The notes under the pieces: generated by a model
Databases searched by the model: none
Told to the model about the DNA's origin: nothing
The model's input: the letters and a program-made list of their open reading frames with translations, nothing else
Origin: Qipengyuania aurantiaca
Lineage (GTDB): Bacteria; Pseudomonadota; Alphaproteobacteria; Sphingomonadales; Sphingomonadaceae
Assembly (NCBI RefSeq): GCF_019711375.1
Contig: NZ_CP081295.1
Coordinates: 682,001 to 746,000 of the forward strand
Direction: 5' to 3'
DNA: 64,000 nt
Part shown: piece by piece, positions 35,840-45,173 of the stretch
Layout of the letters: every line of letters starts with the position of its first letter
How positions within the stretch are numbered: position 1 is the first letter of the stretch
Position numbers and translations under genes: made by a program

Positions 35840-36937
35840 CTATTCGTCGCCGTAAATCGCGACTTCGCTCGCCCCTTCGCTCGTCGCGCGGCCGCGGTAC
35901 ATGCCCTCGGTGTTGAAGCTGTAAAGCGCATGGCCTTCGGGCGTGACGAGGATGATACCGCCGTCGCCGCCTAGCGTTTTGACGTCGCGCATCACGGCAT
36001 CGCCGATTTCCTGCGCCTCATTCGCTGCGATCCTGCCGGCGTTGTAAACGAGCTCGCCGTCATCGGCCTCCACGGTTCGTTCCATGGCGGCGACGAGGGT
36101 ATCCTGATCGTGGGTTTGCGCCAATCGCAGCCGCGTGCAGATTTCATGCGCCACGCCGACGCGGATGAAATATTCGCCCCAACCCGTTGCCGATACGGCG
36201 CAGCTGCGGTTGTCGGCATAGGTGCCTGCGCCGATCACCGGGCTGTCGCCGATACGGTTCCAGCGCTTGCCGGTCATCCCACCTGTCGATGTGCCGGCGG
36301 CAAGGTTGCCATGCGTGTCGAGCGCCACCGCGCCGACCGTGCCGAACTTGGCATCGACATCGAGCGCGGAGAGCTTCTCCGCCTTCACCCGCTCCAGCGC
36401 CTCGCGGCGGAAGTCGGTGTCGAACCATTCGTTGGGCACGCGTTCGAGATCGTGTTCCGCGGCGAAGACCTCCGCGCCCTCGCCCGCCAGCATGACATGC
36501 GGGCTGTCGGTCATGACCTTGCGCGCGAGCAGGATCGGGTTGCGGATGCCCGAAACGCCCGCCACCGCGCCCGCGTCCCGGTTGCGGCCGTCCATGATCG
36601 AGGCGTCGAGTTCGTGTCCGCCTTCCCAGGTGAAGACCGCGCCGCGCCCGGCGTTGAACTTGGGATCGTCCTCCAGGATGAGGATCACCGCTTCGACCGC
36701 GTCGAGCGCCTCGCCCCCTTCGGCCAGCACCTTCGCGCCTGCATTCAGCGCCTCTTGCAGCGAGGCGCGATAGGCCGCGTCTTCTTCCGCCGTCATGTCG
36801 GCGCGCGCGATCGTCCCTGCTCCGCCATGGATGGCGAGCGACCAGCGCGGCGCCTCGTCCTCGGCCGCCGCGGGCGCGGCGAAAACGGACATGGCCAGCG
36901 CAAGGCCGGCGGCGAGCGGGGATGCAAAACCTCTCAT
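35840..36937 (-). CDS. Isoaspartyl peptidase/L-asparaginase (Ntn hydrolase)
   Basis: 365 residues from the ATG at 36937. A signal peptide (MRGFASPLAAGLALAMSVFA... cleavage after PAAA) sends it to the periplasm. The mature protein begins with SLAIHGGAGTI, and the autocleavage nucleophile Thr is in DAKFGTVGAVALD, followed by GNLAAGTSTGGMTGKR. The precursor self-cleaves into alpha and beta chains and hydrolyses beta-aspartyl dipeptides or asparagine. An in-frame GTG 30 bp upstream is an alternative start. Confidence 0.93.
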   Translation of the reverse strand: MRGFASPLAAGLALAMSVFAAPAAAEDEAPRWSLAIHGGAGTIARADMTAEEDAAYRASLQEALNAGAKVLAEGGEALDAVEAVILILEDDPKFNAGRGAVFTWEGGHELDASIMDGRNRDAGAVAGVSGIRNPILLARKVMTDSPHVMLAGEGAEVFAAEHDLERVPNEWFDTDFRREALERVKAEKLSALDVDAKFGTVGAVALDTHGNLAAGTSTGGMTGKRWNRIGDSPVIGAGTYADNRSCAVSATGWGEYFIRVGVAHEICTRLRLAQTHDQDTLVAAMERTVEADDGELVYNAGRIAANEAQEIGDAVMRDVKTLGGDGGIILVTPEGHALYSFNTEGMYRGRATSEGASEVAIYGDE

Positions 36938-37047
36938 CCCTCTGGGATAGCACCGAAAGTTATCCACTCAATCCCCGCCGGCTTTTTGGACAAAACCGTC
37001 AAGGGTGATAGCCCCTGCCGCTACGGAAACCATGAGGGAGAGGTTTC

Positions 37048-38310
37048 ATGCGTATCGGTAATTATCGTTTCGACCAGCAGGTCGCGATGGACGTGATCGA
37101 AAAAGTCGGTCTCGCGCTTATCGTCCTGCTTATTACGTGGGCGGCGGCCAAGGCCGCGAAATGGGCCTTCGCCAAGCTCGTCGACAACATTTCTTTCTTC
37201 CAGCGCGGAACCGGCAACGGCTCGTCGCTGGGTGAATCGCTGGGCAAGATCGTGAGCCTGCTGATCTGGCTCTTCGGCCTGCTGGTGATCCTGCAGATCC
37301 TCGGCCTCGGCGCCGTGGCAGGGCCGGTGGACAGCCTGCTCGAGAACATCGTGGACTTCATCCCCAATCTGGTGGGTGCGGGCCTGATCTTCTTCATCGG
37401 CATGATGGTGGCGCGGATCGTGCGCGATCTCATCATCACCACGCTGCAGACGGTCGATTTCGACAAATGGGCCAATCGCGGCGGGGTGGACAATGTCACC
37501 GGCAACACGGCGATCAGCAAGACCATCGCCACAATCGTCTATGCGGTGATCGTGATCTTCGTCTCGATCATGGCTCTGGATGCGCTCAATATCGAGAGCA
37601 TCTCCGGCCCGGCGAGTTCGATGCTGCAGCTGATCTTCAACGCCATCCCGAACATTATCGCGGCCGCGATCCTGCTCGGCATCGGTTACCTCATAAGCAA
37701 GTTCGTGGTGCAGGTGCTGAAGGAAGTGCTGCCCGGCCTCGGCGTCGACCGCGCGCTGGCGGAAAGCGGCATGATGGCGGAAGGCACGCGCGCTTCCAGC
37801 ATCATCGCCCGCGTCGTGCAGGTAGCGATCATCCTGTTCTTCGCCATCGCCGCCACGCGCCTGCTGGGCTTCCCCGAACTTACCGCCATTCTCGACCAGG
37901 TGCTCGAACTTGGCGGGCGGGTGATCTTCGGCGCAGTCGTGATCGCTTTCGGCTTCTTCATCGCCAATCTGCTCGCCCGGCTCATCGCCGGCGACACGGG
38001 CGAGAATGGGACCGCGGCGACCATCGTGCGCTGGGCGACGATCATCCTGTTCGTCTTCATGGGCCTGCAGTTCACCGGCATTGGCGGGATGATCCCGGCC
38101 AACGTGCTGACGATCCTGATCGGCGGTGTCGCGGTGGCCGGCGCGCTTGCCTTCGGCCTCGGCGGCCGTGACTGGGCGGCGCGCAAGCTCGAACAGATGG
38201 ACAGCGACCTTGGCGGCGGGACGACGGGCGGAAGTCCGGCCGCGCCCAAGCCCAAGCGCCGCAAGGCGGCTGCTCCGAAGAGCAACGACCCGCTGCCTCC
38301 GGGCGCGTAA
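37048..38310 (+). CDS. Mechanosensitive ion channel-like membrane protein (TM-helix repeat type)
   Basis: 420 residues. Repeated hydrophobic units (LLIWLFGLLVILQIL, IPNLVGAGLIFFIGMM, IPNIIAAAILLGIGYL, VIFGAVVIAFGFFIA) with the I-P-N-x-x-x-A-x-x-L pattern match the conserved TM helix repeat (PF05552) family, usually annotated as a mechanosensitive ion channel. The cytoplasmic C-terminus is Pro/Lys-rich. Inner membrane; osmotic release is the likely role. Stands alone and is followed by a hairpin terminator at 38350. Confidence 0.85.
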   Translation: MRIGNYRFDQQVAMDVIEKVGLALIVLLITWAAAKAAKWAFAKLVDNISFFQRGTGNGSSLGESLGKIVSLLIWLFGLLVILQILGLGAVAGPVDSLLENIVDFIPNLVGAGLIFFIGMMVARIVRDLIITTLQTVDFDKWANRGGVDNVTGNTAISKTIATIVYAVIVIFVSIMALDALNIESISGPASSMLQLIFNAIPNIIAAAILLGIGYLISKFVVQVLKEVLPGLGVDRALAESGMMAEGTRASSIIARVVQVAIILFFAIAATRLLGFPELTAILDQVLELGGRVIFGAVVIAFGFFIANLLARLIAGDTGENGTAATIVRWATIILFVFMGLQFTGIGGMIPANVLTILIGGVAVAGALAFGLGGRDWAARKLEQMDSDLGGGTTGGSPAAPKPKRRKAAAPKSNDPLPPGA

Positions 38311-38349
38311 TGCGGAACTGACAGGACACCAGGGAGAGAGGGTGTCGGC

Positions 38350-38382
38350 GGGGCGCGGGGAGAAATCTCCGCGCCCCCTTTT
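38350..38382 (+). terminator. Rho-independent terminator
   Basis: A strong GC stem (GGGGCGCGG/CCGCGCCCC) with an AGAAATCT-type loop followed by CCTTTTC, downstream of the mechanosensitive-type channel gene. Confidence 0.7.
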
Positions 38383-38442
38383 CGTTGTGCGCCCCCTTCT
38401 TTGTGCTACGTCCTGATTTGCAACCGGAAGAGAGGGCCAGAC

Positions 38443-39405
38443 ATGAGCGAATTCGGATTCGAAAGCACGGCGGACGAGGTGCTGGCGGACAAGGACCTGA
38501 AGGGCCGCACCGCGCTCATCACCGGCGGCTATTCCGGCCTCGGGCAGGAAACGGCCCGTGCGATGGCCGCGAGGGGCGCGCACATCATCCTTTCCGGCCG
38601 CGACGCGACCAAGCTGTCCGCCGCCGCCGACGAACTTGCCACCGCGACCGGCGCCAAGGTCGATACGCTGGTCTGCAACCTCGCCTCGCTCGACAGCGTG
38701 CGCAAGGCAGGCAAGGAAGCCAGCGAACGTTTCGAGAAGATCGACCTGCTCATCAACAACGCGGGCGTCATGGCCTGCGACGAGGCGAAGACCGACGACG
38801 GTTTCGAGATGCAGTTCGGGACCAACCATCTCGGCCACTTCCTGCTCACCAATCTGCTCATGCCGCTGGTCGAAAAGGGCGAGCGCCCGCGCATCGTCAA
38901 TTTGTCGAGCCGCGGCCACCACATCGCGCCGGTCGATTTCGACGATCCCAATTTCGAGAACCGCGCCTACGACAAATGGGTGAGCTACGGCCAGTCGAAG
39001 ACCGCCAACGTCCTTTTCGCCGTTGGGCTGGAAGAGCGGCTCGCGGGCAAGGGCATCCACGCCTACGCTCTGCATCCCGGCGGCATCCACACAAATCTCG
39101 GCCGCCACATGAGCGAGGAAGACGTCGCCAATCTGATGGCGCGCATCCGGAAGGCCGCCGAAGAACGCGGCGAGGAGCCGCAGCCTTTCAAGACAATCCC
39201 GCAAGGCGCGGCGACCACCTGCTGGGTCGCCACAACCGACGAACTGGAAGGCGCTGGCGGCCTCTATTGCGAGGACTGCCACGTCGCCAACGAGGATAAT
39301 GAGGACACCGGCGGCGGCGTGCGCAGCTATGCGATCGACAAGGACAAGGCGGACCGGCTCTGGACGATGAGCGAGGAGATGGTCGGCCAGTCTTTCGCCT
39401 ATTGA
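38443..39405 (+). CDS. SDR family oxidoreductase (retinol dehydrogenase/WWOX-like)
   Basis: 320 residues. The cofactor motif TGGYSGLGQ (T-G-x3-G-x-G) is near residue 42, NNAGVM near 106, the catalytic Ser in NLSSRGHHI and the Tyr-Lys in VSYGQSKTANVLF. The sequence HPGGIHTNLGRHM is typical of the retinol-dehydrogenase/oxidoreductase group. Substrate unknown, NADP(H) likely. Start chosen at the ATG preceded by GGAAGAGAGGG rather than 42 bp upstream. Precedes the sigma factor gene by 72 bp. Confidence 0.9.
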   Translation: MSEFGFESTADEVLADKDLKGRTALITGGYSGLGQETARAMAARGAHIILSGRDATKLSAAADELATATGAKVDTLVCNLASLDSVRKAGKEASERFEKIDLLINNAGVMACDEAKTDDGFEMQFGTNHLGHFLLTNLLMPLVEKGERPRIVNLSSRGHHIAPVDFDDPNFENRAYDKWVSYGQSKTANVLFAVGLEERLAGKGIHAYALHPGGIHTNLGRHMSEEDVANLMARIRKAAEERGEEPQPFKTIPQGAATTCWVATTDELEGAGGLYCEDCHVANEDNEDTGGGVRSYAIDKDKADRLWTMSEEMVGQSFAY

Positions 39406-39415
39406 GCAGGCACCT

Positions 39416-39441
39416 GTAACCTTTCCGGCCACCCGTCCGAA
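39416..39441 (+). promoter_or_regulatory. SigF-type ECF promoter (autoregulatory) upstream of the sigma factor
   Basis: GTAACC at 39416-39421, exactly 16 bases, then CGAA at 39438-39441. This is the GTAACC-N16-CGAA consensus reported for Caulobacter SigF. It lies 36 bp before the sigF start. No other GTAACC in the window has CGAA at this spacing among those I checked, so the sigma factor probably drives its own operon. Confidence 0.75.
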
Positions 39442-39477
39442 CACCGGTCCAGCACGCTTTGGTGCAGGAGATGGTCG

Positions 39478-40008
39478 ATGATTGCCGATGAAGCCAGCTT
39501 GGCGCAGATGATGACCGCCGCCCAGAAGGGCGATGCGGCCACGTACCGCGCCTTGCTGGCCGAAGTGCAGCTCTGGCTCGAACGCTATTACCGTCGGCGC
39601 GTCCCGCCCTCCCAATTGGACGACCTCGTGCAGGACGTGCTCCTGGCGGTGCATAAGAAGCGCGCCACCTGGGATAACCGCCGCGCCTTCTATCCCTGGC
39701 TTGCCGCCATCGCCCGCTATCGCTGGGTCGATCACCTGCGCAAGGTCTATCGCTCCGCCGAAGACGAGCTGGGCGATCACGATGTGCCCGAAGACAGCGA
39801 GGAAGAAGCGGTGATGGCGCGGATGAGCCTGGAGCGGCTGTTCGTCCACCTGCCCGACAAGCAGGCGCAGGCCATCGAACTTGTCAAGATCGAAGGGCTG
39901 AGCATCGCCGAAGCCTCCCAGCGAACCGGCCAGAGCGAAAGCCTGGTCAAAGTGAATATCCATCGCGGACTGAAGAAGCTGTCCGCGCTCGTAGAAAAGG
40001 CTGAATAG
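39478..40008 (+). CDS. sigF: ECF sigma factor, SigF/ECF16-like
   Basis: 176 residues. The sigma2 region has QLDDLVQDVLLAVHKKRATW and YPWLAAIARYRWVDHLRK; sigma4 has LPDKQAQAIELVKIEGLSIAEA followed by the helix-turn-helix SESLVKVNIHRGLKKL. No region 3, hence an ECF. The partner encoded 2 bp downstream is NrsF-like, and a SigF-type promoter lies upstream, together identifying it with Caulobacter SigF, which responds to chromate, cadmium and related stress. Symbol by homology of the pair. Confidence 0.88.
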   Translation: MIADEASLAQMMTAAQKGDAATYRALLAEVQLWLERYYRRRVPPSQLDDLVQDVLLAVHKKRATWDNRRAFYPWLAAIARYRWVDHLRKVYRSAEDELGDHDVPEDSEEEAVMARMSLERLFVHLPDKQAQAIELVKIEGLSIAEASQRTGQSESLVKVNIHRGLKKLSALVEKAE

Positions 40009-40009
40009 A

Positions 40010-40651
40010 ATGAACCGGGTCTCCACCCCCCTGATCGACGCTCTGGCGCAGGATCTCGCGCCCGTCCGCCCGATCCGCCTGTCGCACGGCATCGCGCTGG
40101 TGGCGCTGGCTGCCATCGGCACCGTCGTCCTCGTCGAGCTGATCGAAGGGCTATGGCGCGGCATCATGGAGGGCGCACCCTCAGTCGAATTCTTCATGAC
40201 CAACGGCATGCTCGGCCTGCTGGGTGCAGCCTCCGCCTACGCCGTCCTGCGCATGGCGACGCCCCATGTCGGCAACAGCCACGAGGGGGCGCGCTGGTCT
40301 GCCGGAATGCTGGCGCTGCTGCCGCTCACCGCGCTGGTCATGCTCGGCTTCGGCAGGTTCGCCGCCGCGCTGACGCAGGATATGTATGGGCTAGGTTGTT
40401 TCGTTGCGGGAAGCGCCTTCGGGCTCGTCACCGCCAGCGCGCTGACCCTCTGGTTGCGGCGCGGTGCGCCTGTGTCGCTTAAATCCGCAGGCACCTATGC
40501 CGGCATTGCAGCCGGCGCGATCGGCAGCTTCGCCTTCGGCCTCGCCTGCCCGGTGGACGATATCGGCCACCTCGGCATCTGGCACGTCGCGCCGGTGGTG
40601 CTCTCCGGCCTCGTCGGCCGCTTCGCCATCCCGCCCTTGGTCCGCTGGTAG
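40010..40651 (+). CDS. nrsF: NrsF-family membrane anti-sigma factor (DUF1109)
   Basis: 213 residues with six hydrophobic segments. The family end pattern GLACPVDDIGHLGIWH is present. It contains only two cysteines, at residues 130 (GLGCFVAG) and 180 (LACPVDD), which correspond in place to Cys131 and Cys181 reported as essential for metal sensing in Caulobacter NrsF. Expected to hold SigF at the inner membrane until metal or oxidative stress. Cotranscribed with sigF (2-bp gap). Confidence 0.88.
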   Translation: MNRVSTPLIDALAQDLAPVRPIRLSHGIALVALAAIGTVVLVELIEGLWRGIMEGAPSVEFFMTNGMLGLLGAASAYAVLRMATPHVGNSHEGARWSAGMLALLPLTALVMLGFGRFAAALTQDMYGLGCFVAGSAFGLVTASALTLWLRRGAPVSLKSAGTYAGIAAGAIGSFAFGLACPVDDIGHLGIWHVAPVVLSGLVGRFAIPPLVRW

Positions 40652-40652
40652 G

Positions 40653-41654
40653 CTAGAGCCAGCGCAGCCGACGGAAGACCACGATCAGCGCGACGAACAG
40701 GAATCCGCAGAGCATCACCACGGCCCAGAAGGCGTCCGGATCGTCCATCCCGGGCATACCGCCGACATTGATGCCGAGCAGGCCGGTGAGGAACCCGAGC
40801 GGAAGGAAGATGCCGGCGACGATGGTGAGCATGTAAGTCGCGTGCTCGGAGGAAGCGAGGCTGCGAGCGCGCAATTCGTCCTGCAGCACCAGCGCGCTTT
40901 CCTTGCTGATGTCGATGTCGTCGAGATAGCGGCGCAGGCGCGCGATACTCTCGGCGATTTCGCGGCGGTCCTCCTCCTCGAACCAGGGCGGCGCGTCACG
41001 GCTGATCTGTTCCAGCGCCTCGTGCTGCGGGGCCATGTGGCGCTTGAGCGCGAGGCAGTTGCGGCGGATGGTGGAGATACGCTTCAGCATCGCCTCGGCG
41101 TGCTCTTCGGGATCGTCATGCTCAAGTTCGTCGAGCACCTGGTTCATGTCGATGATCGACTGGCTCATGCGCGCGATCATGTATTCGGCCAGCAAGGTGA
41201 TCGTGGCCCCCGCATCGACCGGCCCGAACCCGCTGTCGAGCTGGGCGACGACTTCGCGCGGGGTCTGCAGCGGAAAGCGACGCAGCGTGATGAGCCGATT
41301 GCCGTCGCACCACAGCTGCATCGAGATCATGTCTTCGGGCTCTGCGCCCGGATTGAAGTTGATACCGCGCAATGTCCCGACCAGCGTCGCGCCTTCGCGA
41401 AAGGCGCGCGGGCGGGTCTGGTCGCTGGTGAGCAATTCTGCCGTCGGTTCGGGCACGCCGAGCTCGGTTTCTAGCCATTGCTGCACGCCTTCGCGGCTAC
41501 GGCAGAGGTGGAGCCACAAGACCTCGCCCGCCGCAGCAGGCTCCCAGCCCTGCGCCTCGTCCCAATCGATCGGCCGCGCGCCGCCCTTAACGTCGAGCAC
41601 GCGCCCGAACAGCAGCGGAGTTTCCGTTTGGTTGTCGTCGGTTGCTTCGCTCAT
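40653..41654 (-). CDS. CorA/ZntB family divalent cation transporter
   Basis: 333 residues. Large N-terminal cytoplasmic domain, then two C-terminal helices with the signature GINVGGMPG after LPLGFLTGLL. Classical CorA has G-M-N; the G-I-N-V-G-G form is that of the ZntB branch (zinc). The PWFEEEDRREIAESIARLRRYLDDIDI long helix is the stalk. Inner membrane homopentamer, zinc or magnesium transport. Only 1 bp separates its stop from the nrsF stop (convergent). Confidence 0.88.
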   Translation of the reverse strand: MSEATDDNQTETPLLFGRVLDVKGGARPIDWDEAQGWEPAAAGEVLWLHLCRSREGVQQWLETELGVPEPTAELLTSDQTRPRAFREGATLVGTLRGINFNPGAEPEDMISMQLWCDGNRLITLRRFPLQTPREVVAQLDSGFGPVDAGATITLLAEYMIARMSQSIIDMNQVLDELEHDDPEEHAEAMLKRISTIRRNCLALKRHMAPQHEALEQISRDAPPWFEEEDRREIAESIARLRRYLDDIDISKESALVLQDELRARSLASSEHATYMLTIVAGIFLPLGFLTGLLGINVGGMPGMDDPDAFWAVVMLCGFLFVALIVVFRRLRWL

Positions 41655-41746
41655 CGCCGCAGTGATGCCGCAAGCCGTGGCCCAATGCCAGCATCACGCG
41701 CAGTCGGCGGTGGAAACCACTCGCGCGGTTTGCGCGTTCCTCGCCC

Positions 41747-43054
41747 ATGACGCCCCAATTCAAAACAGCTTCGTCCGCCCTCGCCATCGGCCTCGGCATG
41801 GTCCTCGCAAGCCCCGCCTATGCGGGCGGCTTCTACATCCAGGAGCAATCGGCCAAGGAGGCCGGGCGAGCGTATTCGGGCAACGCGGCGGCCGCGGACA
41901 GTCCGGCGACGATCTTCTTCAACCCCGCCGGAATGACCGAACTCGAAGGCATACAGGTGGAAGCCAACGCGCAGGCCCTTTTCGTCACCGCGCGCCAGTC
42001 CGACACCGGCACGACGCGCAGCGTGCCCGGCCTTCCCGTCACCCTGCCCGTGACCGGCAGCGACGGCGGCAGCCCCTTCGCCCAGCCGCTCGTCGTGCCG
42101 TCGCTCTATGCCAGCGCGCAGGTGACCGACCGCTTGTGGGTCGGCCTCGGCGTCAACAGCCCCTTCGGCGTGGTCGTCGATTACGACGAGGACTTCTTCG
42201 GCCGCTACGATTCCGTTACGTCGGACCTCTTCACGCTGAACGCCCAGCCGAGCGTGGCCTACAAGATCTCCGACAATTTCTCGATCGGCGCCGGGGTCGA
42301 CATCCAGTATATCGATGTAAAGCTCGCCAACGCGGTGCCCAATCTCAATCCGGCCGACCCCGACGGCGAGTTGCGCATCACGGGCGATGATATTTCGGTA
42401 GGCTGGAACGCGGGCTTCACCGCCACTTTCGACCCGGTGCGCATCGGCGCGCATTACCGTTCGGCCATCGATCACGATCTGGAAGGCGAATTCGACCTCT
42501 CCGGCCTCACCGGCCTGCTGGCCGGCAACAACGTCACCACGCCTGCCGCCGCGCCGCTATCGACGCCCGACATCGCCACGGTCAGCGTCCTCTTCGGCAC
42601 CGACACGCCGTGGCGCGTCTATGGCACCTGGCGCTGGTACAACTGGAGCAATTTCGACGAAATCCGCGTCGAGCCCGAAGGCCTCGAGCCGCAGGTTAAC
42701 GAGCAGTTCTATCGCGACACCTATTCCATGGCCCTGGGCGCGGAATACGACGTGAACGAACTGCTGACCCTGCGCGCGGGCACCATGTTCGACGCCTCGC
42801 CGATCACCGACGAGTTTCGTTCGACCCGCGTGCCCGATGGCGACCGCACTTGGCTTTCCGTCGGCGCGAGCTACGACATCAACGACCGCTTCTCCGCCAG
42901 CCTCGCTTATGCGCATGTCTTCGTGAAGAGCGAACCGATCGACCGCACCGATACCTTCTTCGAAGGCACGCCGGCCGCCGTCGATGCCCGCATCCGCTCC
43001 AGCAGCAGCGGCAACGCCGACGTGCTCGCCTTCTCGCTGGGCGCGCGCTTCTGA
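41747..43054 (+). CDS. FadL/TodX-type outer membrane transport protein
   Basis: 435 residues. A signal peptide (cleavage after PAYA, about residue 26) is followed by the FadL N-terminal hatch pattern GGFYIQEQSAKEAGRAYSGN and SPATIFFNPAGMTEL. Beta-barrel alternation continues to a C-terminal Phe (SLGARF), the outer-membrane assembly signal. It should admit hydrophobic compounds (fatty acids, aromatics). Possibly functionally linked to acyl-CoA catabolism genes at the start of the window, but not adjacent to them. Confidence 0.92.
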   Translation: MTPQFKTASSALAIGLGMVLASPAYAGGFYIQEQSAKEAGRAYSGNAAAADSPATIFFNPAGMTELEGIQVEANAQALFVTARQSDTGTTRSVPGLPVTLPVTGSDGGSPFAQPLVVPSLYASAQVTDRLWVGLGVNSPFGVVVDYDEDFFGRYDSVTSDLFTLNAQPSVAYKISDNFSIGAGVDIQYIDVKLANAVPNLNPADPDGELRITGDDISVGWNAGFTATFDPVRIGAHYRSAIDHDLEGEFDLSGLTGLLAGNNVTTPAAAPLSTPDIATVSVLFGTDTPWRVYGTWRWYNWSNFDEIRVEPEGLEPQVNEQFYRDTYSMALGAEYDVNELLTLRAGTMFDASPITDEFRSTRVPDGDRTWLSVGASYDINDRFSASLAYAHVFVKSEPIDRTDTFFEGTPAAVDARIRSSSSGNADVLAFSLGARF

Positions 43055-43110
43055 ACCGCGCCGCGCGGCGCGTCATTGCCCCTTCACAATAGGCGCTCTA
43101 TATCGCGCCC

Positions 43111-44250
43111 ATGTCTTCCGTACGTCCCTGGCGCGATATCGAGCGCCGTAAGTCCCGCCAGATCATGGTCGGCAACGTCCCCGTCGGCGGCGATGCCCCG
43201 ATTTCCGTGCAGACCATGACCAACACGCCTACCGAGGATGTGCGCGCGACGATCGACCAGATCCGCCGCTGCGAGGACGTGGGCGCGGATATCATCCGTG
43301 TGTCCTGCCCGACCGAGGAATCGACCGCCAATTTCGACCAGATCACGCGCGCGGCCAATGTGCCGATCGTTGCGGACATCCACTTCCACTACAAGCGCGC
43401 ATTGGAAGCGGCCGACAAGGGCGCAGCCTGCCTGCGCATCAATCCGGGCAATATCGGCAGCAGCGAACGCGTTGCCGAAGTCGTCCGGGCTGCCAAAGCC
43501 AACGGTTGCGCGATCCGCATCGGGGTGAATGCAGGCAGCCTCGAAAAGGACCTGCTCGAGAAATACGGCGAGCCTTGTCCCGAGGCGCTGATCGAAAGCG
43601 CGCTCGATCACATCAAGCTGCTGCAGGATCACGATTTCCACGATTACAAGGTCGCGGTGAAGGCCAGCGACGTGTTCCTCGCCGTGGCCGCCTATCATGG
43701 CCTTGCCGAGGCGGTGGACTGCCCGCTGCATCTCGGCATCACCGAGGCAGGCGGATTGATCGGCGGCACGGTGAAGAGCTCAATCGGCATCGGCAGCCTG
43801 CTGTGGGCCGGCATCGGCGACACCATCCGCGTCTCGCTTTCTGCCGAACCGGAGCAGGAAGTGAAGGTCGGCTTCGAGATGCTGAAGGCGCTCGGCCTCA
43901 GGACCCGCGGCGTGCGCGTCGTCTCCTGCCCCAGCTGTTCGCGCCAGGGCTTCGACGTGATCCGCACGGTAGAGACGCTGGAAAAGCGCCTCGAACATAT
44001 CAAGACGCCGATGAGCCTCTCGGTCCTCGGCTGCGTGGTCAACGGCCCCGGCGAAGCGCGCGAGACCGACATCGGCCTCACCGGCGGCGGCTCCGGCAAG
44101 CACATGGTCTATCTGTCGGGCGTCAAGGACCACCACATCGAAAGCGAGGACATGCTCGACCACATCGTCCGCCTCGTCGAGGAGAAAGCCGCAAAGATCG
44201 AGGCCGGCGAAGCGACCGCTTTCGATCCGCACGCGGAGGCGGCCGAATGA
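43111..44250 (+). CDS. ispG: 4-hydroxy-3-methylbut-2-en-1-yl diphosphate synthase
   Basis: 379 residues, typical proteobacterial GcpE length. [20 protein letters not shown], the TIM-barrel stretch [20 protein letters not shown], and the C-terminal 4Fe-4S ligands in [13 protein letters not shown] and [10 protein letters not shown] are diagnostic. It catalyses the penultimate step of the MEP isoprenoid pathway. First gene of a four-gene chain; its stop overlaps the following thioredoxin-like gene (ATGA). Confidence 0.98.
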   Translation: MSSVRPWRDIERRKSRQIMVGNVPVGGDAPISVQTMTNTPTEDVRATIDQIRRCEDVGADIIRVSCPTEESTANFDQITRAANVPIVADIHFHYKRALEAADKGAACLRINPGNIGSSERVAEVVRAAKANGCAIRIGVNAGSLEKDLLEKYGEPCPEALIESALDHIKLLQDHDFHDYKVAVKASDVFLAVAAYHGLAEAVDCPLHLGITEAGGLIGGTVKSSIGIGSLLWAGIGDTIRVSLSAEPEQEVKVGFEMLKALGLRTRGVRVVSCPSCSRQGFDVIRTVETLEKRLEHIKTPMSLSVLGCVVNGPGEARETDIGLTGGGSGKHMVYLSGVKDHHIESEDMLDHIVRLVEEKAAKIEAGEATAFDPHAEAAE

Positions 44251-44744
44251 AGCGTCCCTTAGCGGCAGCTTTGGCTCCGTTCGTCCTGGTCGCCTGCACC
44301 ACGACGGCCCCTCCGCAGCCTGTCGCTATTCATCACCCCGAAGCGCGGTCCTACGAGGCTTCGCGCGATGCAGGCGCCGATGTCGAGGCTGCGCTCGAAC
44401 GCGCTCTGGCCAACGGCAAGAAGGTCATGCTGGTGATGGGCGCCAATTGGTGCCACGACAGCCGCGCGCTGGCGGGCCTGCTTGAGACCCCGCGCTTTGC
44501 CGAACTGGTCGAGCGCGAATACGAACTGGTCTTCGTCAATGTCGGCATGCCGCAAACGGGCGACGGCCACAATCTCGACATTGCCGCGCGCTTCGGTCTC
44601 GAAGACCTGCCCGGTACGCCCAATGTGCTCGTCCTCTCGCCCTACGGCACGCTGCTCAACGCCGAGACCGCCACCAGCTGGCGCAACGCCGCCAGCCGCA
44701 GCGAGGATGCGATCTACGAAGAACTCGCCGCGCTGGCCGGCTGA
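44247..44744 (+). CDS. Thioredoxin-like lipoprotein with single-Cys CxxS motif
   Basis: 165 residues. A signal peptide ends with lipobox VLVAC (about residue 17). The thioredoxin-like fold is marked by [20 protein letters not shown]: the active site is C-H-D-S rather than C-x-x-C, so a classical dithiol reaction is not possible and a monothiol or structural role is more likely. The cis-Pro is in [12 protein letters not shown]. Envelope lipoprotein, coupled to ispG. Confidence 0.82.
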   Translation: MKRPLAAALAPFVLVACTTTAPPQPVAIHHPEARSYEASRDAGADVEAALERALANGKKVMLVMGANWCHDSRALAGLLETPRFAELVEREYELVFVNVGMPQTGDGHNLDIAARFGLEDLPGTPNVLVLSPYGTLLNAETATSWRNAASRSEDAIYEELAALAG

Positions 44745-44747
44745 CCG

Positions 44748-45173
44748 ATGATGGCCGAAGCCTATCTGCGCTCGCTCTTGCCCTATTGGCGCGAAGCTTT
44801 GGTGCTGTGGTTCGGGGCGATCGTCCTCCTCGCGGTCATACACGCCGTGCTTGCCTGGATGGGGCGCGAAAAGCCGGGGCAGTTCGCACAGGCCCTCGGC
44901 ACCTTGCCGACTTTGGTCATGATCGGTCTCCCGCCGCTTGCCGGGCTGGTGGCCGGCCTCCACCTGATGCGCGAATACCGGGAGGCCGAGGCCCTTGCGG
45001 TCTTCCTCATCGCGCCGCTGGTCGCTGTGCTCGCGGGCGAGAAATTGAAGCGCCTCCTCGTGTGGATCCTCACCGGCGGCGGGAGAGGCGCGGATCGCAA
45101 TCCTCCTCCGCCCATTCGCGTGGTGCAAGGCAAGGGCCCGCTGATCAACGGGCGGCCGATCGACCCCAGCTGA
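44748..45173 (+). CDS. Membrane protein of unknown function
   Basis: 141 residues with three hydrophobic segments (about 18-38, 50-70 and 78-105) and a Pro/Arg-rich C-terminus of about 35 residues. No family recognised. The TGATG overlap with the deacetylase gene and the 3-bp gap to the thioredoxin-like gene show it belongs to the ispG transcript. Some residues could interact with isoprenoid or envelope processes, but nothing specific is visible. Confidence 0.7.
   Translation: MMAEAYLRSLLPYWREALVLWFGAIVLLAVIHAVLAWMGREKPGQFAQALGTLPTLVMIGLPPLAGLVAGLHLMREYREAEALAVFLIAPLVAVLAGEKLKRLLVWILTGGGRGADRNPPPPIRVVQGKGPLINGRPIDPS

Noticed and set aside
37021..40209. Very long open frame (1062 codons) on the minus strand antisense to the MscS-like, SDR and sigma factor genes
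   Set aside because: GC-rich third positions produce long antisense frames here; the plus-strand products have clear motifs and starts, the antisense product has none.
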